NCBI RefSeq assembly: GCF_030272615.1
Contig: NC_081413.1
Coordinates: 446,316,538-446,380,537 of the forward strand
Length of the DNA: 64,000 nt
Source of the DNA: Cryptomeria japonica
Lineage: Eukaryota > Streptophyta > Pinopsida > Cupressales > Cupressaceae
Direction of reading: 5' to 3'
The notes under the pieces were generated by a model. The model was not told the DNA's origin and did no database searches. It saw only the letters and a program-made list of their open reading frames with translations. Position 1 is the stretch's first letter. Each line of letters begins with the position of its first letter. Positions 54,254 to 64,000 of this stretch are shown in pieces. The translations under genes were made by a program, and so were the position numbers.

Positions 54254-55407
54254 TGTGTGTGTGAAAAGTGGACCTAGTCTGTAAGCTGTAGACACAACAC
54301 TTCAATTAAGTCATTACATGTATGGTTAGATAGATATAATCAATGAATAATCAACCATTACAAAGCAACCCATTGCCTTCTAGTAGATGCGAGTTTAGAT
54401 TGCTCTCAGATTGCTAAGCTATCGAGTGACAAGACAACACCTAAACGAAGGATTTTTAAATCTATATGAGCATGAATATTAGCTAAATGGATGCAAGATT
54501 TAAGCTAGATATGCAAGATTAATCTAACATGATTTAAGCAATATATGAATATTTAAGCTAAATGATTTAAGAAATATGAAATAACTAATATGCAATATCT
54601 CAATGCAAATTTTGAATGAACCTATAGCAAAAACAACATAATAACAATATATTCTCCATGATCCTTGAATGAGAGATGAGAGCGTGAATTTATAGAAAAT
54701 TCATAAAGAAACCAACGGTTGAGATCAAATGATGATGAGCGGTCAAGATTTTTCAAGAGGAAGCACAATCCAGGTGAATTGATGTGATTGGATTCTTTTC
54801 TCAGTTGTAAAGGAAATTGAACTAAAATTAAGATAAAATCAAGAAAAAAACTGATTTATTCTCTATTTCATTCAATTTTAATATTTAATTGTTTTAATTG
54901 CTTTCTTTGAGATTATTTATCAATTTTTAATTTGTTGTTCAAGATTATCTCCAATTAATTTCTTTTCCCAAATTTTAATTCTTTCTTTTTTGTCAATTAA
55001 TTCCTTTTTTGATTTGTTTTTTTTTTTTGAAGATTTGTGCTCATAATTCCAATTCCTCTTTCTTGATTTGTTTCCTTTTTTAAAGATTTATGGCAATTTT
55101 TATTTATTTTTCAAATTAATTCCTATTTTGGATGATTTAATGGGGAATTGATTTATTTAATTAAATATGCAAAAGATATTTAATTAAAATAAATAAGATA
55201 ATTGTTTAAAATGATTTACTTGGAATAATTTAATTAATTAAATAAATCTTTAATTAATATTAAGTGATTAATTTTTCCATGTGACACTGACAATTTTAGA
55301 AATTAAATTTGTGCTCAAGATTTATTTAATTGCCTTTCATTAGGACCTTGGTGATGTTGTCGAGATTAGGGGCTCATGGTTTAGATGACCATTTTTAGGG
55401 TATTACA
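54254..55407 (-). repeat. F 3' LTR
   Basis: 1,154 bp; TGTGTGTGTGAAAAGTGGAC to GGGTATTACA on the plus strand. 63279-64000 matches its first 700 bp or so with scattered changes (for example, a short indel near 54475). Confidence 0.87.
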
Positions 55408-57851
55408 TTTTCTACTCTTTGAATGAATGTGCGAGCAACATGTTGGTTCAAAGAAAATTTGATGTCTAGGAGATACCAGTTCTGAACTTGATTGATCACG
55501 AACTAGATGAAGAGCGAGGTATTCAACTTATTTTGAAGTGATGAAACTGAATAGAGTTGATTAAAGAAAAATTGGTCTAGAACTTTATTGAACTAGGATC
55601 GATGAAGAGAAAAGATATCAAACTTGAACTTGATTGATAAAGAAGCAGATCTTACTAATCTAGAACTTAATTGAACTAGACTCAGTGAGAGAAGAGAAAA
55701 CCGATCTTGAACTTGATTGATCAAGATATGATGAGCGAAGATAAACTGTCCAGCTTGATTCGATGCGATGAAACTGAACACCTTGTTAGATTGAGTGTGT
55801 GATAGAAGATACTCTTTAAACCCTTGATTGAGTTTAAATGAATAATCACCTTGATGAAAAGCTATGAAACTGATTAACATTAAGAGACTGATTCAGACAA
55901 AGACAATGTCAGCTTGATATGAAGCAGTAAAACTGATATACCCCTAGCAATTGATTTGATGAAGCTTAGCTTCTTGACTTGTAACAAATATTTTTGGAAG
56001 AAATTCTTGACTTTGAGGTCATGAGTATGCCCCCTCAGGAGTGAAATCAAAAGATAGCAAGGGTTGTGCAATGATTTTAAGCATTTATTTTGAGCGATTA
56101 TAAGTTATTTGAGCACAAAGATTACTATTGAAGATTAAAATCAGAGTTAATGTGAGAATTAAATTGAGATCTAGCGTTGATTAATGAGAAATTGAGCACA
56201 AATTGAAGAAGAGAATGAGCAGTTGATGAAAGAGCTAAGTGGTCAATATCATGAAATTTCGATGAGAGAATTGATGTTAGATTTTGATTTTGATCCTGAA
56301 AATGGACTCAGGATAGCTGATTTACGAGCTCTTGATTTGATTTTATCGTACTTGCATTGATTGATTATGAGATGTTGTTCTATATGCTTTATTCTATATG
56401 TATGCATATCTTTTTAGTATAGATGAATGAATGCAAATAGAATATGGATGTTTATTTCTATTTCTTTTTATGCAAATAAATGATGATGCAAATAAATGAG
56501 GAGAATGAGTAACTAGTAATGCAAATGTTTATTTTTCTTCATTCAAATAAGTATAAAATGAAATGTATGGATCTATATATGATGCTCATGTATACAACTA
56601 ACATCTCAATACACAAGTACTGGATCAGAGAAATGAGGATGAAAAAGAGACCAATTAGCTAAGAAATGACAAATGCCTCTGACTCTCATTCAAAAGATAA
56701 AGAGATCATTGTTATCATGCTAAAATCACTTGAAATGTATAAAATTTAGAATGAATGCAACCTAAACCTAGTCACTGGATTTGGAATGCTTAATTTTCAT
56801 CACTGAGCACTTTACAAACATAGCAAGCAGAATAGAGTTCATTTCGTTGCATATGCAGTATGAATTATCTTGTTCGCAATGAACCTTTGTTCATTCATAT
56901 GCTTGGACAGATTACACATGCATCTGGATTGCACATTAATAAATTCCCTCAAAATAGACAAAGAAATGACTCCAACCTCCCTATAGCATACAAATAAGCA
57001 GAGTCAAGGTATGTGTGGCAATTTCACCTTGATGTGAAGGCACTTATCATAGACACCCAACTGATTAGATATTTCTAGATCATCAGAATCATTCCTACAA
57101 GCAGAAAATAAAGAAAATTATTATGCCCCAAATCCTTGCTCTGCTTAGTCAAGATAGACTTCCTCAAGTTACTCAGAGGGAATAATAATCAAAAAAAAAT
57201 GTAAAAGATAGCCTACAAAGAAAAATTTCATGCATATCTCAAATAGTTTAGTGATTGTTTTCAGTAGTCTTGTTTTACTTGTTTACTCAGTGATAAAACT
57301 CTTTAGTAGTTAGGAGATAGGTGACTGACTCAGAGTGGATGACCGGGTATCACTAACTGAAAGATGACTTGGTTGATACCACTTAGGACATGTAAATTTC
57401 TCAGCTAATTACCCTAAGACTAGGACAATGATCAGTTTCAAGCCACGAGGGTCCCAAAAGAACCAGGATGTCATGAAAGTGACTAAAAGATATGTACAAG
57501 CTAAAGAAAAGATGCAACATTTCAGTACAAGAGATAAGACTACCTTGGACAAAATCCAGCAGCCATAATGATCTATGCCATTTTTTTGATTTGTGTGATC
57601 ATTGATAGGAATGTTTGGTTTCAAAGAGTAAGTACCCCGTATAAGACTGATCTGTATGGTTTCGAGTGTACCCTTCCTTTTATAAGACATGTTGATGTTT
57701 GATAGAAAATGATAGATTGATTAACAAGACATGTGATAAGTTTGATTGTAGACTTTGAGAGTTTGTCTGTGGTTCATTTGGTTTGATGGATGGTCTATGC
57801 TTTTCTTGCTTCGATTTTTTAGTTTTTAAATTTTTTATTTTGTTTTTTTTA

Positions 57852-57975
57852 TTTTTAGGATTTTGTTCAGGACATTTTATGTTTTTTAGGATTTTGTTGA
57901 GAACATTTTATGATTTTTAGGAGTTTGTTCAGGATATTTTATGATTATTAGGAGTTTGTTTAGGACATTTTATTA
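57852..57975 (-). repeat. 31-bp tandem repeat, four units
   Basis: TTTTTAGGATTTTGTTCAGG-type units begin every 31 bases (AGG at 57857, 57888, 57919, 57950), with small changes between units. Confidence 0.85.
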
Positions 57976-58362
57976 TTATTATTTTTAGCATTTTCTCAGT
58001 TATGCCCTTAGTATGGAGACCTATATGATATGATGATCTGCAAAATGCATGTGGAGACAATGAACTTTCGATATGACCTATGTTAATGCAATATGCATGG
58101 TGAAGATGCATTTCCTATTTGAACAAGGATGACCATGTTTGTTTAGCACTTTGTAATACATCAATTGAATTGGAGGTACAAAACATTTCATAGATAAGCA
58201 ATCAATCGATCCTTAAGGTCCCTTGGAACATCCAAATTAACACACTTAGTGACTAAGATTTACAAATGGAGACACATAAAACTTCCCCATAGATTCTTGA
58301 AACTTTGATCTTCTTTTGCCCACGTGCAAATTTGTTAATTCCTGCTCTTGTGTTTACTAAAG

Positions 58363-58428
58363 ATCCTTAGCATCCTATATGACTAGCTACGTGGATTATC
58401 CTTAGCATCCTATATGACTAGCTACGTG
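58363..58428 (-). repeat. 35-bp direct duplication
   Basis: The 31 bases 58363-58393 recur exactly at 58398-58428 (CCTTAGCATCC then TATATGACTAGCTACGTG). A recent two-copy duplication. Confidence 0.9.
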
Positions 58429-59429
58429 ATATTTCAATTATATTTCATTTCTCTTTTGCCTTGAGATGGATATTTGGCACTTTTTTTTCTTGCCTTGACT
58501 TGTAAGTAATGAAACCTACTTGGGTGTGACAATTACAGTGGCACTGAAGTAGAATGTTAGATTTTTCATTAGTCATATGATCAACTAGGTGTCTAGAATG
58601 AATTAGAGATTTTATTAATGTGGTTGAGATATAGCAATTGATAGAGTTTGGGTTAACAAGTCTCAAATAGTGAAATCACTACCCAAGCATAAGTAAAGCA
58701 TCATCACAAGGTAATGTTGAAAAATGAATGACCTTATTACCTCAAGGACTTCATGCCTAAATATTTAAGAAAGGAGACGATTCTTGTTTGTCTTGAATGC
58801 AAACAAATGATAAACTTGAACATTTGCCTTGTTTGATTAATGCTGCTATATGAAAATGCAGAAATTTTGTGAATTCCATGCATTTGAAAAAGAAACTATA
58901 TGCAATGTAGTGCAAAAAGAAAAACCAAAACTAACCCAAACCTTAGATATATATCATTTAAGGTGCATGTTGTTCATAGGGTCAGGGAGTTTTGTGTAGG
59001 TAGTTCGTTGGTCCAGCATAAAGATGTATGTCCAAGAAGGACTCAACGAAGTGTACATGTCCAACATCTCCAATGATGATTTCCTTAGTTTTTAGATTTA
59101 GTGATGAAACTAGGGTAAAAGTCCTATGAAAAGGATTGGATAAGGGGTATGGAAGGATGAAAAGGAGGTGTTGGATAATGGAGAAAATATTGAAAGTTTG
59201 GTGCATGAGTGAATGGAAAAATTTGTAGGATCACCATTGGCACACATCTTGAGGGATGGTGGATTGATGGAGGAAAAGTGGATCTCAGATTTTGAGATTT
59301 GGATGGAGGAACAATCAGGGATTTTGGGATAGAAGGATCCAAAATAGATGGAAGTGATGGAGAAATAGATTTTGAAGGTTTGGATGGAGAAACAACAATC
59401 TTGACTGTTGATTTAGATTTTTCTTTAGA

Positions 59430-60706
59430 CTATTGTGCTTCAAGGAGATGCTTAGGGATCCACATGGTTTTTAACTTTTCATCCTTTTGCAGTTTCTTGG
59501 AACGCATTGCTTCTACAAGTGCCTTAGGAACCCATATATCTTTTAATTTTTCTTTCTTTTTCTTAGTGGTCCTTTGTGTCCTTTTAGATAGATGGAAGGT
59601 ACACAAAGATGTACACCTTTGTTGATCCTGCATAAGGGATGGAGGGATATAGGGTCCTAAAATGGATGGAAGAGATGAAGGGGAAGGTGTGTACCTATAT
59701 TTTGGTTTAGTAGGGATACCACCATCTTGAGGAATGTCACTGAGGCCATGACCCTTAATATTATCTTTAACATGGAGGGGTTGTTTCTTGTGAAGGTCTA
59801 CCCCTTTGCGTTTATAAATGTTTTGACTTGTAGGATCATGAGAGGGCTTTGTAGGCATGAAAAATCCTTGAGGTGAACATGGAGGATTATGAAAAGGAGA
59901 TGAAGGGATACTTTGATCTTGACATGAAAGAGAACCATTGGATAGAGTACGAAGGGTGTTTGACTCTTCATTTTGAATAGGATTTTTTGGAAAGGTGGAA
60001 GAGGCATCATTATCTTGTTTAGGAAGTGGATTAGGAATGGGATTTGGAAGGATGATTTGCTCTTGAGATGGAAAGGGATCATCTTGTAAGAAATGGAAAG
60101 GTATAATGGGATCATCATGGGATTCTAGGGAAGTAGGATCTTTTTCAATCATTAGATGGGATTGGAGAGTTTTGGTGTCTTGATCTTGATTAATGATAGG
60201 ACTTGTTTGTTCATTTTTCAAATTATCCTCTTGACATGGAGTCACTTCTAAGGAAGGGATAGGATTTTGCATAGGCATAGAGGATTCTAGGAAGGTCTTC
60301 ATATTTTGGTATGATGGGGAGGTATATTGAGTGGGACTCTCTAGAGTGGGTACATTCAAAATTGGAGTGCATGATGGCATAGGATCTGGGATTTTTAAAT
60401 ATTTAGAGGAACTTGTATCAATAATGGCATTAACTTGGATTTTCAGATGTTCATAGGAGATAGCCCTTGAAGGTAAACATGAGAAGTTTCATTGTTTGAA
60501 GGAGATGGTATGGATTGTTGCTGAGAAGTTTTAGGAGATGAAGGCATCATGGAAGGGATGGAGGCCACATATGGAGCCTTGCTAGACATAGGTTCATGAT
60601 TTTGATCATGCTTAGAAGTAGTTCCTTCTTTTTCTTTACGTGAATCATTATGACCTTCAATTTCAATGACACCATTATCAATGAGATATTGAATCTTATG
60701 TTCATT
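59430..60706 (-). pseudogene. F gag-like C-terminal region, Pro/Ser-rich
   Basis: A 316-codon open frame (59430-60380) is preceded by broken frame to 60706. It is rich in Pro, Ser, Gln and Asp. It ends with two related phrases, IWVPKALVEAMRSKK and MWIPKHLLEAQ, of a WVPKxLLEAQ type that I associate with the region after gag in plant Tat-like Gypsy elements. No protease motif (LVDGGS or LLGRPWL) is found. It is the longest intact frame in the window; whether it is ever translated is unknown. Confidence 0.55.
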
Positions 60707-61186
60707 TTATCTATGATATGCACAATACTTACTCAAAAATTCACACCCCCATGTGGTCTTTTTAGGCAATATGATAAGATTATGCTCAAGAAACTCTTTC
60801 AAAGTCAACTCAATAGATAGCCACAAAGGTGTAAACTGTCTATCTAGAGGATATTTGGAGGAAATGTCTTTATGTCTTGGTGAAGGTGTCTTGTGAGATT
60901 GTTTGAGATTTGGCTTTTGATTGTCAATTATTTGTTGGTTTTTTATTGTCAAATCATATAATCGTTTTAGCATTCCTTGAAGTTTCTCACTCTTGATATC
61001 ATGCATTTGTTTTTCAAATGGAGTCATTGATTTATTTTGTTGGATTTTCATGTCATATATTTCTTTCTTGATATCTTGAAGCATTTGAGCCAAGGTAGCC
61101 ATGGGAATTGGAGCTAAGGTAGCCATGGGATTCTTAGTTTTGTTAGAATTTTTAGAAGAGATTTTGGTTTGAATAGGTATTTCCAA
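60707..61186 (-). pseudogene. F gag fragment without capsid core
   Basis: 159-codon frame from MEIPIQTKISSKNSNK. A doubled MATLAPIP/MATLAQML segment leads into a helical, charged part (DIKKEIYDMKIQQNK; LQGMLKRLYDLTIKNQQI). Then comes FTPLWLSIELTLKEFLEHNL, the usual block before the Gypsy knuckle, and KYCAYHR-stop-NEHKIQYLIDNGVIEI. The knuckle is shortened: the GHxTxxC and LK part seen in E and X is missing. The capsid-like core (WYxSLP, FLxQFxxNI) is also absent. So this gag is deleted, not only point-mutated. Confidence 0.65.
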
Positions 61187-63251
61187 TCATTGGGACTAAG
61201 AGCTAGATATGTTGTAGAAGTCAAGATCAAATCGAAGCTAGTTGTTCATTTAACGTAGTGATTGAGTGAAGTAACTAAGATCTGGTTTGGTTTCAGGAAT
61301 GATCTATCTCGTGTAAGATGTTATCCAAGTTAACTTAGGTTTGATAAGATGTTGTTTGAACTAGCTGAGAGATGATCGACAAAATCATGCAACACAATGA
61401 CAGGGGTACACTATCAAGATTATTTATGCTCAAAATTATGATGTCTAGTTTTATGCTCGATGTAGACTTATCTAGATAGGTTTGACTATTTTGACTATCA
61501 AGAACAGGAATTCGTACAATAGAGTTTGTAGGTCCAAATGACAAACTATTAAGATCAATGAAGACTCATATGACAATAGGTATGTAGCAGAATAGAAATT
61601 TAGTAGACTCGTACGATAGAGTTTCAATGACTGACAAAGACCAATTTTTGATAAGGACTAAATTTTTTATGTTTGACAGAGACCAGTTTTGGACATAGAT
61701 AGTTTATCACTAAGTTGTTGATTTGTTTTCTCCAGTTTTAGTATTTCAATTTCAGTTTTAGGGATGAAAACACACAAGATATATAATAGTTCAATCACAA
61801 CACACTAACCCTATAGAAGTTGGCGTAGAGAAGAAAAAAATTTCTTACTGACTTAGGTACACACCCAATAGCTAATCAGAATATAGCCGCTGAGTCTCAC
61901 GCAATGGATTCTCAATGCCGTATAAGCCAACTCCAAATGCTAATGGGGGCACAATATGGCAAGTGCCTTGGGAGTGTTACTATCTCTCTTGCACAAAGAT
62001 TATCCCCCTTTCGGAGGTGAATTGGGTAGCCTCTATCTTATAGTTCTTATTAAGGGTTCTATTTGGAAGGAATACCTAACTGTCATGCAAGAGTGATTTA
62101 GATACAAAACCCAGTAGGATGTTGAAACCATGTAGTCATGCAAGCATGATTTAGACCATGAGGCCCTACAGGATGCTCAACATGAGACACTCCTCATAAA
62201 TGAAGCAGTGCCACCGATTATTCCGTCTCCTAGGACTTTCACCCCAAAAGTGTTTTATTATAATATGTTGGATTCCTGGCTTTGGCTAGACTCACTTGGG
62301 TCATTCCCTCTCACTGATCCTTAGGGGCTTCTCAGGAGGCAGGCCCTCTAAAGGTATCAATAGATCTCAAACTCTAATAGAAAAAACCTCAAGGTCTAGA
62401 TTTCTGATTGTCCAAATGGACAAGAGCATACTCTCCTACTCTAGATTTCTCCCAAAAACACGTAAAAAAAAGTTCTTTCCCTTATAGAAATTGAAGTGTT
62501 CCTAAAAATATTAAGAAGACAAAATGTTTGTTTGTATCTTCAGAGGCAACCTGCAAAACAAAGATAATAGTAGTTCACGTTTATAATTTTTGGCAAGCGT
62601 ATGTTTAATGATTGAATTCTTTGTCAAATTGAACCTGAAAACATTAAAATCCAAAAATTAGTTGCCAAAATAACATAAAAAAAAATCTTCAAAAGAAAAT
62701 TCTAGCATGCAAGCTGTAAATTAAACAAATCTAACAAGAATTTCCATTTTTTATGACTATCCTAGTTATGAAAGTTTTGATATTATTGAACTCTGTCATT
62801 TATAACTTTCTAACCAGAAATAATTATAGAAATTTCTTCGGTGGACATGTGGAAAACTTGGTTTGAAAATACATATAAATTTTTTGTTTAGATCCAACGG
62901 TTAAATAAGAAGTTATGCCCTCCAAACAGAGACCATTTTTTACTATCACAAAAGAATATGTAAAATGATAGCACTGCACTCTATCATTCATAACTTTCAA
63001 AGATAACATCTTTAGGATAATCACTTTGGTGAAAATGTAGCAAACTTGGTCTAAAATAACATATCACAAATTGGTTTAGATCCAACAATTGAATAAAATT
63101 TTATGCCCTTCAAACAGAGACCATGTTTGACTATCACAAAAGAACAAGCAGAAAGAAAGATTTTTATTTGCAAATTTAACACATGTTTATTAGTTATAAA
63201 AACCAAACATTAAATTTGTTCAAGAAACATTAGAAATCTTGTATTCATGGG
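61187..63251 (-). other. F 5' leader, non-coding
   Basis: 2 kb between PBS and gag start with no supported gene. It contains a tandem duplication of about 188 bp (62788-63150). Short frames of 60-70 codons in it show no resemblance to known proteins. Confidence 0.55.
62788..63150 (-). repeat. About 188-bp tandem duplication in F leader
   Basis: Two diverged copies: each has TCATTtATAACTTTC, GGTG(G)A..GTGG/AGCAAACTTGG, TTTAGATCCAAC, TTATGCCCT.CAAACAGAGA and GACTATCACAAAAGAA-like phrases in the same order (unit 1 from about 62788, unit 2 from about 62976). Confidence 0.85.
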
Positions 63252-63278
63252 TTTGAGCCCCATGGTGGGCGTAAAAAA
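63252..63278 (-). promoter_or_regulatory. F primer-binding site, tRNA-like
   Basis: Minus strand inside the right LTR: ACGCCCACCATGGGGCTCA and on. This resembles the 3' end of a tRNA (acceptor strand then T-arm, GGTTTGAGCCCC on the plus strand) and Gypsy PBSs of the TGGCGCCCACC type, with the first TGG decayed. Confidence 0.6.
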
Positions 63279-64000
63279 TGTGTGTATGAAAAGTGGACCT
63301 GTATCTATATCTGGAATACACAACACTTCAATTAAGTCATTAGATGCATGGTTAGTAAAGCAATAATCAATGAATAATAAACCATTACAAAGTGACCCAT
63401 TTCCTTCTAGTAGATGCAAGTTTAGATTGCTCTCAGATTGCTAAGCTATCCAGTGACTAGATAACACCTAAATGAAGGATTTTTAATCTATATGAGCATG
63501 GATTTAAGCTAGATGAATGCAAGATTAATCTAACATGATTTAAGCAATATATGAATATTTAAGCTAGATGATTTAAGCACTATAAAATAGCTAATATGCA
63601 ATATCTCAATGAAAATTCTCAATGAACCTAGAGCAAAAATAGCATAATAACAATATATTCTCTAGGTTTTTTGAGTGAGAGATGAGAGCCTAAATTTATA
63701 AAAAATTTAGAAAGAAACCAATGACTAAGATCAAATGATGAAGAGCATTCAAGATTTTCCAAGAGGAAGCACAATCCAGGTGAATTGATGTGATTGGATG
63801 CTTTTCTCAGTTTTAAAGAAAATTGAACTAAAATTAAGATAAAATCAGGAAAAAATTGATTTATTCTATATTTCATTCAATTTTAATATTTAATTGTTTT
63901 AATTGCTTTCTTTAGATTATTTATCAATTTTTAATTTGTTTTTCAAGATTATCTCCAATTGATTTCTTTTCTCTAATTTTTAGTCTTTTTTTCTATCAAT
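63279..64000 (-). repeat. F 5' LTR, cut by window end
   Basis: Starts TGTGTGTATGAAAAGTGGAC and matches 54254 onward to the last base of the window. About 430 bp of the LTR lie outside. Confidence 0.87.

Larger units (their letters stand above)
55408..59429 (-). other. F 3' non-coding region
   Basis: 4 kb without a credible gene. A purine-rich AAAGAGTAGAAAA next to the LTR (55408-55422, minus) is the likely polypurine tract. 55490-55960 holds imperfect repeats of GAACTTGATTGAT-like phrases. Two clear tandem repeats lie at 57852-57975 and 58363-58428. The ORFs here (60-95 codons) show no family resemblance. Confidence 0.6.
54254..64000 (-). mobile_element. F: Gypsy-type non-autonomous element, right end outside window
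   Basis: Matching LTRs at 54254-55407 and from 63279 to the window end. In minus orientation the LTR starts TGTAATACCCTAAAAATGG and ends CACACACA. A tRNA-like PBS lies inside the right LTR and an AAAGAGTAGAAAA tract inside the left one. The 7.9-kb interior has only partial gag (59430-61186) and no protease, RT or integrase. The rest is long non-coding sequence with tandem repeats. Target duplication cannot be checked because the right LTR is cut off. Confidence 0.82.

Noticed and set aside
57852-58428. Short spaced repeats considered as a CRISPR-like array
   Set aside because: Head-to-tail tandem units without unique spacers, in a plant retroelement; ordinary minisatellite duplications.
63245-63278. 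Possible tRNA gene end (GGTTTGAGCCCC then an acceptor-like strand)
   Set aside because: No D-arm, anticodon arm or upstream acceptor strand; it sits exactly next to the F LTR, so it is a primer-binding site.

Overview
The window is 64 kb of AT-rich plant nuclear DNA made almost entirely of nested LTR retrotransposons. I see no cellular gene, tRNA, rRNA or CRISPR array. Copia and Gypsy gag/pol relics, initiator-Met primer-binding sites, 5-bp target duplications, 0.8-1.5 kb LTRs, insertion inside insertion, and stops mostly of the CAA/CAG/TGG to TAA/TAG/TGA type all point to a large, heavily methylated seed-plant genome. A gymnosperm is my guess; nothing in the window proves it.

Layout. X is an old Ty3/Gypsy element on the minus strand, surviving as gag/protease debris at 1-925, 8434-9639 and 16649-17418. 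It is split by B1 (926-8428, TSD gagaa) and G (9640-16648, TSD atgtg). B1 itself carries a solo LTR, S1 (2068-2963, TSD cttcc). From 17419 a Gypsy-like plus-strand element, E, has a 5' LTR, gag and protease but no reverse transcriptase or integrase. E is split by the Copia element D1 (23251-30646, minus, TSD tacct). Its 3' LTR (from 32109) is split by the Copia element C (33349-53881, minus, TSD cttta) and abuts F, another Gypsy-type element (54254 to beyond the window end, minus). The 3' LTR of C was hit twice: by D2 (33925-42489, plus, TSD tgatc), a sister of D1, and by B2 (42532-49539, minus, TSD cccta), a sister of B1. D2 carries a second solo LTR, S2 (39443-40719, TSD ctacc). That makes eleven elements, eight of them closed by exact 5-bp target duplications.

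How the parts relate. D1, D2 and C have Copia order (gag, protease, integrase, RT, RNase H), but all are broken; C has lost its integrase and part of RT. B1, B2 and G have no pol at all. They share a different plan: ORF1 (about 345-387 codons; coiled coil plus four CCHC knuckles) followed by ORF2 (about 1,100 codons; conserved N-terminal domain, basic centre, acidic stretch, helical C-terminus). Yet B, G, C and D share LTR ends (TGTTGGCA or TGTTAGCA), the same PBS type, the same polypurine tract and two LTR-internal motifs. I infer that B and G are non-autonomous two-gene elements mobilised by Copia machinery of the D/C kind. This is the most interesting content of the window.
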